Positions 8,227 to 16,040 of a stretch of 64,000 nucleotides of DNA are shown piece by piece. The stretch's first letter is position 1; the number at the start of each line of letters is the position of its first letter. The notes beneath the pieces are model-generated. The model ran no database searches, was not told the origin of the DNA, and saw nothing but the letters and a program-made list of their open reading frames with translations. Source of the stretch: Meiothermus granaticius NBRC 107808 (lineage in GTDB: Bacteria > Deinococcota > Deinococci > Deinococcales > Thermaceae); contig NZ_QWLB01000005.1 in the NCBI RefSeq assembly GCF_003574355.1, positions 43,330-107,329 on the forward strand, written 5' to 3'. The position numbers were made by a program, and so were the translations under genes.

Positions 8227-9416
8227 GGGCTCACTTCGATCAACATGGTCAACCCCCCAGCGCCCTGCTCCTCCACGTTGTTGTTCTTGATGTGGTGGGG
8301 AATGTGGCAGTGGAGGAGCCACCTGCCGGGTTTGCGGGCCGTCCAGACCATGTCGTAACGTTGCCCTGGCCCCACATTGATGGTGTCGGCCAGGAAGCGG
8401 GCGCTCTCCTTGAGGGTCTCTCCGTCTCTCGCCACCACCTCGAAGGGGCCGCCGTGGACGTGCATGGGGTGAACAAAGTTGTTGTTGGTGCCGATGAAGC
8501 GTAGCAGCACGCGTTGGCCCACCTTCATGCGGATGGTGTCGGTTTGAGGATAGGCTTTGCCGTTGATGGTGAAGTAGTTGGGCAGAGCCCCTTCCATGAT
8601 CATGGCGGGGTAGGTAAGGCCCTCGCGCTTGAGCCATTCTTGCAGTTGGATGGTGTACTCAAGATCGTAGCTGGGTTTGGCGGGCGGAGTTTTGGGGTCT
8701 ATGATCAGGGCTCCGTAAAGCCCTACCCCCTGCTGGCGATCGGAGTCCTGGTGCGAGTGGTAGAAGTAGGTTCCGGTCTGCTGGGTGGTGAACTCGTAGG
8801 TAAAGCGCTGCCCCGGCTCAATGGGAGCCTGAGTTATGTAGGCCGGGCCATCCATGTTGTTGGGCAGGATCATGCCATGCCAGTGGATGCTGGTGGACTC
8901 AGGCAGGCGGTTGGTCACGTTGAAGCGCACCCGGTCACCCACCGTGACTCGAATCGTCGGCCCCGGAACTTGGCGGTTGATGGCGTAGGCCTCCACCCGC
9001 TGGTACCTAAGGATGTTCCAGCCGATCTGCGAGGCCTCGAGGTCGAAGACCTTGACCCCGTTTTCCAGCCGGGGCTGCATGACCTGGGCTCCCCTGGCCT
9101 CCACCGGGGCGATATAGCCGGTGCGGCGGGGGTCAATTGCGGCCATGTCGCGCATGGCCTCGCCGGGGGTGTCGCGGGTCATAATCATACCGGGGGGCAT
9201 GATGGCTCCGCCCACGTCGCGAGCGCCCAGCCCCAGGTTGAGCTTGAAGGCCGGAACCACCACCCCTATCGTCAGTGCCAGCAGGGTCAGCAGGGTCACC
9301 GCCGCGATCTCTGGGCCAGTGACCTTGGGCTTCATCTCCATACCCTCCATCTTCATGCCTTCCATGCCGCCCTGGCCTTGCCCCTTGGGGTCTTGGTGCA
9401 TGCTGTGATCCATCAC
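8223..9416 (-). CDS. Membrane-anchored multicopper oxidase
   Basis: A 397-residue protein. Met/His-rich N-terminus (MMDHSMHQ ... GMEGMKMEGMEM), one membrane anchor (about 38-58), then cupredoxin domains carrying all four copper motifs: HWHG (about 179), HSH (about 222), HPMHVHG (about 318) and HCHIPHH (about 370). The residue five after the last His is Asn instead of the usual Met/Leu axial ligand. The same HCHIPHH form occurs in a bacterial subfamily, so this is not decay. The likely role is oxidation of Cu(I) or phenols outside the membrane. GTG at 9416 overlaps the upstream stop. It lies in the DUF4396-oxidase-Rieske operon. Confidence 0.9.
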   Translation of the reverse strand: MMDHSMHQDPKGQGQGGMEGMKMEGMEMKPKVTGPEIAAVTLLTLLALTIGVVVPAFKLNLGLGARDVGGAIMPPGMIMTRDTPGEAMRDMAAIDPRRTGYIAPVEARGAQVMQPRLENGVKVFDLEASQIGWNILRYQRVEAYAINRQVPGPTIRVTVGDRVRFNVTNRLPESTSIHWHGMILPNNMDGPAYITQAPIEPGQRFTYEFTTQQTGTYFYHSHQDSDRQQGVGLYGALIIDPKTPPAKPSYDLEYTIQLQEWLKREGLTYPAMIMEGALPNYFTINGKAYPQTDTIRMKVGQRVLLRFIGTNNNFVHPMHVHGGPFEVVARDGETLKESARFLADTINVGPGQRYDMVWTARKPGRWLLHCHIPHHIKNNNVEEQGAGGLTMLIEVSP

Positions 9417-10183
9417 ATCCCCTCCATTTGACTAGTGGGTTGAGGTAGGGGTTGAGGGCCGGGGCTACGCTCCCGTTTTTTCTCGGCCTCGAGGCTGTGC
9501 CCCCCGTGGCCTAGGGCGCGCACCGTGCCCATGCCATGCTTGAGGTTGACCGCTACCAACCAGACATTGAGTGGGTAGGCCACGAAAAAACCCACTATTA
9601 CCGCCAGCGACATCACCGCCCAGAAAAGCGGCTGCTCGGGCTGCATGGCCCGCATGTCGCGGCCCATCATGAAGACCATCATGGTGGGGAACATCCCGGC
9701 CATCATCACGTTCATCGAGAGCCACTCCGGCAGGAAGGACTTGCGCACCGCCTTGGCGTAGGAGCCACCCAGCATGTCCTTCATGAACAGGGCTTGGAAG
9801 ATGAGCAGACCGAAGGCAAAGCCGAAGACATACTCGATAATTAAATCAATTCCCATGGGCAGGCCCAATAGTGCGGTGATGGCGGCAGCGGTGATAATAC
9901 CAGTGGCATCCCCCGCCACGCAGTGCACAGTGGAGCCGATACCCTGTTTCCACAGCGGCCGGATAAACGCCTCGTGGGTGCCGGGCGCGGGCTCGCGGCA
10001 GCTGAGCACGTACAGGGCTAGGGCGATCGGCCCCATGTACAGCGTGACCAGTACCCAGCCCCAGCGCATTACTCTTAGCTCGGGGTTACGGGTGAAAGCG
10101 TCCCAGGTCACATAGACCGTGGATAGCAACGCCATCCCCAGCCATAGCCAAACCACTGTGTCTATGAGTTGTATCTGATTCAT
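9413..10183 (-). CDS. DUF4396 multi-pass membrane protein
   Basis: A 256-residue protein. ATG at 10183 has GGAGGTG at the right distance, so the longer upstream open frame is not used. About six membrane helices, a Met-rich helix (MNVMMAGMFPTMMVFMMGRD) and a Cys/His pair (GSTVHCVAGD) that look suited to copper passage. DUF4396 proteins commonly sit beside multicopper oxidases and CopA. The stop overlaps the oxidase start by 4 bp, so the three genes form one operon. Function is unproven; copper transport or assembly is inference. Confidence 0.8.
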   Translation of the reverse strand: MNQIQLIDTVVWLWLGMALLSTVYVTWDAFTRNPELRVMRWGWVLVTLYMGPIALALYVLSCREPAPGTHEAFIRPLWKQGIGSTVHCVAGDATGIITAAAITALLGLPMGIDLIIEYVFGFAFGLLIFQALFMKDMLGGSYAKAVRKSFLPEWLSMNVMMAGMFPTMMVFMMGRDMRAMQPEQPLFWAVMSLAVIVGFFVAYPLNVWLVAVNLKHGMGTVRALGHGGHSLEAEKKRERSPGPQPLPQPTSQMEGM

Positions 10184-10239
10184 CTGGGCACCTCCAGCGC
10201 CATCCTCGGGGCTGTTTAGGCGGGGGCTCCTTTCGGGTC

Positions 10240-10514
10240 TCAGGGCGGCCGGTCCCGCATCACGCCCCACACGAAGGCCACGACCTGAAACCCGACCAGA
10301 ATCAGGCTGAGCGGCAAGAAAGGCAAACCAGTCGGACACGGGTCGGCGAAAGTGAAGGGTGAACCACATGAACACGAAGTAGATCCGGTGCAGCGCCAAA
10401 AGATAAAACACCGGGTAAGGGTTGGAAAAACTTCCAGGCCCAAGCTCCCAGGGCACCCATGGCCCTGTCACGCGAGGTAGCCAGCAAAATCAGAACCATC
10501 ATCAACACCATCAC
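10240..10514 (-). pseudogene. Broken small membrane protein
   Basis: Three successive frames each hold a short, natural-looking hydrophobic stretch: VMVLMMVLILLATSRDRAMG, then NPYPVFYLLALHRIYFVFMW, then LSLILVGFQVVAFVWGVMRD. Together they suggest one membrane protein of about 90 residues interrupted by two frameshifts. No single frame is convincing. Position between DUF4396 and DUF305 genes on the same strand fits a copper-island gene. Confidence 0.4.
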
Positions 10515-10608
10515 TCCGGCCAGGTTGGCTAGGCTTAAGCCCGGCTCTGGAAAGCATCGTGGCTTCCTGCGCGAACCCCAGCGGACTCACCTCAACCAGT
10601 GGGGGTGC

Positions 10609-11211
10609 TCACCTCAGGGTCTTGAGCCAGGCTCGATACTGAGTGATCTCCTTGTTCTGAACCGTGATCACACCTTGGCAAAACTGCTTGAGTTCGGCCT
10701 TGGCAGCCCGCTTCAGGCAGCTTTGCGACATGACCACCGCATCCCGATGGTGGGGAATCATGCCCTCGAGGAAGGAACGGTCAACCGGCATTTCCATACC
10801 CTCCATGGAGGTCATGCCTTCCATCGCAGTATTCATGACGGCCTTCATGTCGCTGCGCATCAGGGTCATGTAGCGCTGGCTGGGAGCTACCTTGTACCAG
10901 TCCCTGAGCCAACCCGTGAGTTGTCCGATTTCCTTGTTCTGCACGGCTATGATGTCTTGAGCCGCCTTGCGGATGCGGGAGTCGCGCGAAGCCTTGAGTG
11001 CTTGCTGCGCCATCTGCACCGCTCCCCGGTGGTGCTCGATCATCATGGACATATAAGCGATATCGAAGTCCTTGGCCGAGAGCCGGTTGAGTTCGCTCAT
11101 CGACGTCATCACCATGCCAGCAGGGGGCGCTCCCATCGGCATGTCCGAATGACCCCCTTGAGCCAGGGCCAGCCCCAAGAGCCAAAACAATCCAGGTAAA
11201 ATTTTATCCAC
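10609..11211 (-). CDS. Secreted DUF305 protein, two repeats
   Basis: A 200-residue protein with a signal peptide (about 1-18) and two DUF305 four-helix units, each with the family signature: FDIAYMSMMIEHHRGAVQMA (about 49) and VDRSFLEGMIPHHRDAVVMS (about 143). A Met-rich linker (MEGMTSMEGMEM) joins them. DUF305 proteins are ferritin-like exported proteins common in copper islands; Met/His content suggests copper binding. Promoter at 11230-11262. Transcribed divergently from a second DUF305 gene. Confidence 0.9.
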   Translation of the reverse strand: MDKILPGLFWLLGLALAQGGHSDMPMGAPPAGMVMTSMSELNRLSAKDFDIAYMSMMIEHHRGAVQMAQQALKASRDSRIRKAAQDIIAVQNKEIGQLTGWLRDWYKVAPSQRYMTLMRSDMKAVMNTAMEGMTSMEGMEMPVDRSFLEGMIPHHRDAVVMSQSCLKRAAKAELKQFCQGVITVQNKEITQYRAWLKTLR

Positions 11212-11229
11212 ATTAACCTCCCAGGAGGG

Positions 11230-11262
11230 ACTCTAGGCCATTTGTGTTAAGCCACGGTAAAG
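11230..11262 (-). promoter_or_regulatory. Tandem-box promoter of DUF305 gene
   Basis: Minus strand: CTTTAC (11257-11262), N5, CTTAAC (11246-11251), N10, TAGAGT (11230-11235). The half-sites repeat at 11 bp and stop 10 bp before the -10 box, the layout of PhoB/OmpR-type activator sites. The leader is very short. Confidence 0.6.
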
Positions 11263-11357
11263 TGGCCCTGGCTACAGATTTCCAAACCCCAGCCCGTTAC
11301 ACAGGGTCATACGCAAACCCTTTGCCACAGGGACAAATGTACCCCTTACCCCAGGGG

Positions 11358-11390
11358 GTTTATTGAAGCTTAACACACATGCCCTAGGCT
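11358..11390 (+). promoter_or_regulatory. Tandem-box promoter of second DUF305 gene
   Basis: GTTTAT (11358-11363), N5, CTTAAC (11369-11374), N10, TAGGCT (11385-11390). Same architecture as the divergent promoter at 11230-11262. The ATG follows 17 bases later, after GGAGGAAAG. Confidence 0.6.
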
Positions 11391-11407
11391 GCCCTCGGAG
11401 GAAAGAT

Positions 11408-12154
11408 ATGTCCAACCCAAAGCTCATAGCCCTCTTGACCGCAGGTTTCCTGACCCTTAGCGTGGCCCTGGCCCAGGCCGACCCCCATCATGACCAGAAC
11501 CAGACCCCTAGCAGTCCCAAAACCCTTCCAACCGTGCAAGCCCCCAGCACGAACCCACAGGGCATGCCTACGGGGATGATGTCGGGACCTGGGCAGGGCA
11601 TGACCATGATGCAGATGATGCAGATGATGGGCCAGGGTGGGATGGGGATGATGGGCCAGGGCTTGATGATGCTGGAAGGTGCCCCCTTTGAGCAAGCCTT
11701 CTTGTCCATGATGATTCCCCATCACCGGGCAGCGGTAGAAATGGCACGCGGGATCCTCAACCAGACCCAGGATCCCCAAATTCGCACCTGGGCCAACAAC
11801 ATTATCCAAACCCAAGAGCGGGAGATCAGCCAAATGCGGCAACTTCTGGGTGCCCTGGGCGGAACCAACCTGGCGGCCCAGCGCATGATGACCCAGAGAA
11901 TGGGTTCTGATAGCATGGGAATGGGTTCCCCAGGCATGGGCTCTAGCATGCCAGGCATGCAGTCCAGCACCGCCAGTCCCGACAAGACGTTCCTGATCAG
12001 CATGATTGGCCACCATGCCTTGGCCATTGAGATGGCCACTATGGCCCTGCAGAAAGCCCAAAACCCGCTAATCGTCAAACTGGCCGCCGACATTGCTTCA
12101 ACGCAGGCCCAGGAAATCTACCGGATGCGCCTTAAACTAGCCTCGCTTAAATGA
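11408..12154 (+). CDS. Secreted DUF305 protein, Met-rich
   Basis: A 248-residue protein. ATG at 11408 follows GGAGGAAAG. Signal peptide (about 1-22), a Met/Gly-rich segment (MTMMQMMQMMGQGGMGMM, about 55-75), then two DUF305 units: FEQAFLSMMIPHHRAAVEMA (about 82) and KTFLISMIGHHALAIEMATM (about 194), with a second Met-rich linker (MGMGSPGMGSSMPGM). The Met clusters resemble periplasmic Cu(I)-binding tracts. Exported copper buffering is a reasonable inference. It is followed by a hairpin at 12170-12194. Confidence 0.9.
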   Translation: MSNPKLIALLTAGFLTLSVALAQADPHHDQNQTPSSPKTLPTVQAPSTNPQGMPTGMMSGPGQGMTMMQMMQMMGQGGMGMMGQGLMMLEGAPFEQAFLSMMIPHHRAAVEMARGILNQTQDPQIRTWANNIIQTQEREISQMRQLLGALGGTNLAAQRMMTQRMGSDSMGMGSPGMGSSMPGMQSSTASPDKTFLISMIGHHALAIEMATMALQKAQNPLIVKLAADIASTQAQEIYRMRLKLASLK

Positions 12155-12169
12155 CTCGACGTACACCGG

Positions 12170-12194
12170 TCAGCCCCGCTCTGGGCGGGGCTGA
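12170..12194 (+). terminator. Hairpin after DUF305 gene
   Basis: TCAGCCCCGC-TCTGG-GCGGGGCTGA: a perfect 10-bp stem starting 15 bp after the stop. No long T-run follows, so termination may be partial. Confidence 0.6.
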
Positions 12195-12274
12195 TTCATG
12201 CTTTGTGAGACTGCCATTAGGGTATGTCCACCCCATACCAAGCCTGAGCCAAGTACGCTACTATTCACCCCCCC

Positions 12275-12655
12275 TGCCTTGTGCGGATATCACATTTTGA
12301 GCAAAGCCCTTGAGTTCTTGCCGGGTGGCTCTCCTGAGGGCCAGTTGGGACATCTCGATGGTCCGGCGGTGGGGAATCATCCGTTCAAGAAAGGCCTGAC
12401 CTGGATTGGAACGGTGGATAGCAGCCTTAGCCTACTCGATCGAGAGCGCGGAGTCCTGCATCACCTTGCCCGTTCTGCAGCATCGGGATTGGCATCATCA
12501 TCGAAGGCCTGGCCGGTTTTGGCCTGGAGCGACTTTAACCCCTCATCTCCCATCATCGCCATAGGCGGGGCATCATCAAGAACGGCATTGCTGGTACTGG
12601 CCCCTAGCAACACCATCAGAAGCAGGCCAGAAACCATAGTATGAAATGACACCAA
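12275..12655 (-). pseudogene. Decayed third DUF305 gene
   Basis: ATG at 12655 opens a signal-peptide-like start and a stretch ending GLKSLQAKTGQAFDDDAN, then a stop. After frame changes the DUF305 signature reappears as QAFLERMIPHRRTIEMSQLA near 12400-12340 and continues to about 12280. The key HHR motif is HRR here. At least two frameshifts separate the parts, so the gene is dead. It is on the opposite strand to the neighbouring intact DUF305 gene. Confidence 0.75.
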
Positions 12656-12664
12656 CCCTGGCTT

Positions 12665-13012
12665 TCATGCCGCCCTCGCCATTGCCCGGCATTCCTCTAC
12701 GCATCTGCGGCAAGCCTCAATGCAGTTCTGTATCTGTGGGTCATCATTCACCTGTTCATGGCTTTGGGTACAGGACTCGCAGACTCGGGCGTGGCTGGGC
12801 GAAATGCACAGCATAAAATCTGCACTGGTGGTACAGATCTGGATGCAGTCCTGGAGGATAGTCAAATGGCCTGGCTCAACGTGCCTTCCACCCTTCTAAA
12901 TACAGTGTTGAAGCGTCTGGGCACAGACCGCGTGGCAATTGAGTGCTGCCCGCACGGCTTCTTGCATTCCTTGCATGGTCGAGCCTGCCTGAGTGTGGTC
13001 ATGGGCATGCAT
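12665..13012 (-). pseudogene. Csp-type copper storage protein with in-frame amber codon
   Basis: From ATG 13012 (after AAGGAGGATTAT) the frame reads MHAHDHTQAGSTMQGMQEAV and on to CAQTLQHCI, then TAG (12896-12898), then KGGRHVEPGHLTILQDCIQI to a stop at 12665. Apart from the single TAG it is a complete 115-codon four-helix-bundle copper-binding protein of the DUF326/Csp family, with the regular CxxxC spacing that lines the bundle core. These proteins store many Cu(I) ions. The amber replaces a Gln or Glu codon. It is either a recent nonsense mutation or, less likely, read through; a shorter product could start downstream. Confidence 0.85.
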
Positions 13013-13185
13013 ATAATCCTCCTTTCCCCCCAACCGGCCTGTATGGTAGAAGCCTAAGCTGAGCCAGGACCGAACCGTCCATTAGCCCCAGCAGGCCCGG
13101 CTGTACCACTTGAAGCACGAAGCGGTGATCATGATTTGTGGGTTGTGGTTTGAGTTTCATTGGCAACTGCTCCCCAGATCAATCG

Positions 13186-13207
13186 GGGCAGCCCTGCAGG
13201 GCTGCCC
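13186..13207. terminator. Perfect 22-bp palindrome at end of redoxin gene
   Basis: GGGCAGCCCTG/CAGGGCTGCCC, perfectly self-complementary, 14 bp beyond the stop of the leftward redoxin gene. It would form a strong hairpin in either direction. There is no T-run, so terminator function is inferred from position. Confidence 0.5.
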
Positions 13208-13220
13208 GGCGAAGACCGCT

Positions 13221-14042
13221 TCAACGGATACGGCTCAGATGCGCACTCAACATCGCACGGGAGAGTTCCCCCACTTGGCGGCTCATCAGCTTGCCCTGGG
13301 CATCATAGAAAAAGGTGGTTGGCAAACCCACCACCTTCTGGGTACGGCTCATGGCCTGCTGAGGGTCGAGCAGCACCGCACCACCCATCATAAACTTCAA
13401 GCCGCTGAGGTAAGCCCCGATGGTTTGGGGTCCCTCGCCCTGGTCAGCGAATAAAAACTCCACCCCCGGGGTTTGCCTGGCTACCTCGGCCAGTAAGGGC
13501 ATTTCGCGGCGGCAGGGGGGACACCAGGTTGCCCAGACGTTAACCGCCACCGGCCGACCCTTGAAGGCCGCGAGCGACACCGCGCTGCCATCTTCCAGGC
13601 GGTACAGGGTCAGAGCAGGCAACTCGGCTATTTGCTGGTGTGAATCGCCTTGGGCCATCTTGATTACCCAGTTACCACCGAACCACACCCCTGCCGCCAC
13701 AGCCAGCGGAATCAGGGTCAAGCGGATGAGGTAGCGCTCGTGGCGGAAGAGCCAGAGGGTGTAGGCCAGGCCCCCCAATAACCCCCAGGTCGGGTCAAAG
13801 CCGCCCTGCCAGACATAGAGAATATTCAGTGGGTCACGGACAAAGTCGGAGAAATGGGTCATCACGAAACCGATGCGGGCCACCGCCAACCCAACCAGCC
13901 CCACATTGGAACCCCAAACTGCGAGGTGCTGGCCCGCCCTACGAGCCACCCAGTCGGAAGCAAAACCCAACCCGAGCAAGCTTAGGATCACCAGCAACCT
14001 GGCCACCGGCACCAGAAAAGGCCCCAGCTTGAATGCGTCCAT
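13221..14042 (-). CDS. Lgt-like membrane domain fused to TlpA-type thioredoxin
   Basis: A 273-residue protein. The N-terminal half (about 1-135) has four hydrophobic segments resembling prolipoprotein diacylglyceryl transferase (VARIGFVMTHFSDFVRDPLN, VWQGGFDPTWGLLGG). The C-terminal half is a TlpA/ResA-type thioredoxin with WATWCPPCRRE near 172 and the cis-Pro loop GLPTTFFYD. The redox domain should face outside and reduce envelope disulphides, perhaps delivering reductant to copper proteins. The Lgt half lacks the HGG catalytic motif, so it is probably only a membrane scaffold. Divergent from lnt, each with its own tandem-box promoter. Confidence 0.85.
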   Translation of the reverse strand: MDAFKLGPFLVPVARLLVILSLLGLGFASDWVARRAGQHLAVWGSNVGLVGLAVARIGFVMTHFSDFVRDPLNILYVWQGGFDPTWGLLGGLAYTLWLFRHERYLIRLTLIPLAVAAGVWFGGNWVIKMAQGDSHQQIAELPALTLYRLEDGSAVSLAAFKGRPVAVNVWATWCPPCRREMPLLAEVARQTPGVEFLFADQGEGPQTIGAYLSGLKFMMGGAVLLDPQQAMSRTQKVVGLPTTFFYDAQGKLMSRQVGELSRAMLSAHLSRIR

Positions 14043-14050
14043 GCCCTGGC

Positions 14051-14083
14051 AGCTTGCACCTTTTGTGTAAAGATTGAATAAAC
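14051..14083 (-). promoter_or_regulatory. Tandem-box promoter of redoxin gene
   Basis: Minus strand: GTTTAT (14078-14083), N5, CTTTAC (14067-14072), N10, CAAGCT (14051-14056). ATG is 8 bases after the -10-like box, so the transcript would be nearly leaderless. A weaker match than its sister sites. Confidence 0.5.
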
Positions 14084-14091
14084 CTCAGGGG

Positions 14092-14124
14092 CTTAACACA
14101 GCCTGAACACAAACCCTCTAAGCT
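14092..14124 (+). promoter_or_regulatory. Tandem-box promoter of lnt
   Basis: CTTAACAC (14092) and CTGAACAC (14103) form an 11-bp direct repeat, then N10, then TAAGCT (14119-14124). The GTG start of lnt follows after 6 bases, indicating a leaderless mRNA. Confidence 0.65.
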
Positions 14125-14130
14125 CCTCGG

Positions 14131-15471
14131 GTGTCGAATAAACCCTGGCTGCCTTTTCCCGCTGGCTTGGCCCTGGCCCTGACCCTACCTCCTCTCCCGA
14201 CCGGCTTCTTGGCTCCCTTACCCCTGATCCTCCTGCTCAACCAGGGGGGCTTCTGGGCGGGGTTCTTGGCCGGATTGGCTTTCTGGACCCTCCACTTGAT
14301 CTGGCTGCCGCAGAGCTTTACCCAGCTCTTTGGCACCTGGCTTGGTGCGCTGCCCTTCGTCCCCTTGATCCTGATCAAAGCCCTGAGTTGGGGATTGCTG
14401 TTCGGGTTAACAGCGAACCGTCCCCTGGCTCGTCTGGGCGGATGGGTGCTGCTGGAGTACCTCACCAACCTGGGCACCCTGGCCTTCCCCTGGGGTTTGC
14501 TGGGGTATGCCCTGGTCGAGGCCCCGGGGCGCATGCTGGCAGCCACGGGCGGGGTTTATTTGCTGTCGCTGCTGGTACTAGGGGTGGCCTATGGGCTGAG
14601 CCGCCGGCAGTACTGGGTGCTGGCTCTCTGGGCTGCCCTATGGCTATGGCTGCTGCCGCAGGCCACCCCAGATCAAGAGGCCCTGATCGTGCAAGGGGCC
14701 ATCAATCCCTTGCAAAAGCTTCAGGGGGTCTCGGCCGAGGAGCGCTACTTTCAACTCACCCGCACTGGATTGGCGGCTCACCCCGAGGTGGATCTGGTGG
14801 TTTGGCCCGAGACCGCGGTGCAGCGAGTTACTCCGGAGGCCGCCCTGCTGGGTCGCCCCTTGGTGAGCGGGATCGCGGCCTACGAGGGGGGCTACCGCAA
14901 CCGGGTGGCCCTGTTTGAAAATGGCCGCCCCATTGCCAGCTATGACAAGAGCCGCCTGGTTCCCTTTGGCGAGTTCTTCCCCTGGCGGCCCCTGCTGGGT
15001 GGAGTCTACGCGCTGTTCTTCCAGGCGTTTGGGCTGAGCAATTTGAGCGACACCCAACCGGGAACCGCCCTCCGCACAGTCGGGGACTATGGCGCTTACA
15101 TCTGCTATGAGTCGATCTTTCCCAGTGTGGCCCGGATCCAGACCCGTGCCGGGGCCAGGGTACTGATCAATGTCTCCAACGATGCTTGGTTTGGTCCCAG
15201 CTTTGGTGGGCTGCAACACTTCCAGATGGGCCGGCTGCGGGCCGTCGAGAACGGGCGCTGGCTCTTGCGGGCGGGCAATGACGGGGTGAGCGCCTCCATC
15301 GATCCCTTGGGCCGGGTGGTAGCGCGGATCCCCCGCAAACAGCCGGGGTTCTTGCTGGCTCCTTTCAAGCAAGAATCCCGCACCACGCTCTACACCCGTC
15401 TGGGGGACTGGGCCGTAGCCGTGGCCGGGCTGTTGCTGCTGGTCGGGCTATACCGTGGCAAGACTCGCTAA
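14131..15471 (+). CDS. lnt: Apolipoprotein N-acyltransferase Lnt
   Basis: A 446-residue membrane enzyme that adds the third acyl chain to lipoproteins. An N-terminal bundle of about six helices is followed by a nitrilase-type domain with the catalytic triad Glu in VWPETAV (about 226), Lys in YDKSRLVPFGEF (about 271) and Cys in ICYESIFP (about 325), then a last membrane helix. Starts at GTG 14131 with no Shine-Dalgarno but a -10 box 6 bases upstream (leaderless). Stands beside lgt, the first enzyme of the same pathway. Confidence 0.93.
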   Translation: MSNKPWLPFPAGLALALTLPPLPTGFLAPLPLILLLNQGGFWAGFLAGLAFWTLHLIWLPQSFTQLFGTWLGALPFVPLILIKALSWGLLFGLTANRPLARLGGWVLLEYLTNLGTLAFPWGLLGYALVEAPGRMLAATGGVYLLSLLVLGVAYGLSRRQYWVLALWAALWLWLLPQATPDQEALIVQGAINPLQKLQGVSAEERYFQLTRTGLAAHPEVDLVVWPETAVQRVTPEAALLGRPLVSGIAAYEGGYRNRVALFENGRPIASYDKSRLVPFGEFFPWRPLLGGVYALFFQAFGLSNLSDTQPGTALRTVGDYGAYICYESIFPSVARIQTRAGARVLINVSNDAWFGPSFGGLQHFQMGRLRAVENGRWLLRAGNDGVSASIDPLGRVVARIPRKQPGFLLAPFKQESRTTLYTRLGDWAVAVAGLLLLVGLYRGKTR

Positions 15472-15486
15472 AGCGTTTTCTGCAGC

Positions 15487-15519
15487 CTTTATCAGAGCTT
15501 AACCTGGAAGCCTTAGGCT
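15487..15519 (+). promoter_or_regulatory. Tandem-box promoter before lgt fragment
   Basis: CTTTAT (15487-15492), N5, CTTAAC (15498-15503), N10, TAGGCT (15514-15519). Same layout as the other five sites. It now drives only the truncated lgt copy. Confidence 0.6.
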
Positions 15520-15573
15520 CACTCTGACTCTTGGGTTGCCAAACAGGAACTCGAGAAGCTAAGGAGGATCACC

Positions 15574-15714
15574 ATGGACGCTACCGGGATCAAACTGGGC
15601 CCTTTATCGATCAGTTGGCACGATCAGCAGACCGTGCGGGCGATTTCCCTCGCCACTTCCTGGGACTTTGGTCATCAATCACCCCTCGCTCACCCTTACT
15701 CACCCCAGGGATGA
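15574..15714 (+). pseudogene. Truncated duplicate of the lgt N-terminus
   Basis: ATG at 15574 with AAGGAGG before it. The first residues, MDATGIKLGPLSISWH, closely match the Lgt start (HLGPLSISWHG) and similarity fades after about 30 residues; the frame stops at 15714. With its own promoter box and ribosome site it is a 5' duplicate of lgt. The following 250 bases (to 15965) contain no gene I can support. Confidence 0.65.
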
Positions 15715-15965
15715 AGCGAAAATCGTATGTGATTGGTTTGATGAAACGCTGTAGCGGGAGACACCTTTCATAGGCATAGGAGTGATTCCGGTTGTCTTGC
15801 GCAATATCCGATATCAACCAGCTTGAACATCAAAAGGGCCTCGAGCCCCTCAGCCAGAGTCCGCCTGCCCAGCCCAAGGAACGTCGCGACACTCCGCTTT
15901 GGCGCCTTCCTGTTTCCCCTTGTTGTAGGCGGCCCCCTGGGCAGGGCCTAGGGCCTGGTTTACCG

Positions 15966-15998
15966 CTTTACGCAGGCTTAACAGGAACCTTGTAGCCT
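15966..15998 (+). promoter_or_regulatory. Tandem-box promoter of lgt
   Basis: CTTTAC (15966-15971), N5, CTTAAC (15977-15982), N10, TAGCCT (15993-15998). The lgt ATG follows 42 bases later after AAAGGTGG. Confidence 0.6.
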
Positions 15999-16040
15999 GA
16001 TCCCAAGCCTTCGGGCTGTAAAGGTTTTGAAAGGTGGCCC

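Noticed and set aside
6580..8637. A 685-residue Rieske-FAD protein with a 137-residue extension
   Set aside because: The extension is the multicopper oxidase gene read in another frame. The ATG at 8226 overlaps the oxidase stop, as expected in an operon.
9413..10471. A 352-residue protein starting upstream of the DUF4396 domain
   Set aside because: The N-terminal 96 residues overlap the remains of another gene; the ATG at 10183 has a proper ribosome-binding site.
15611..15817. Small gene on the minus strand after the lgt fragment
   Set aside because: No ribosome site, no family resemblance, and composition like non-coding DNA.
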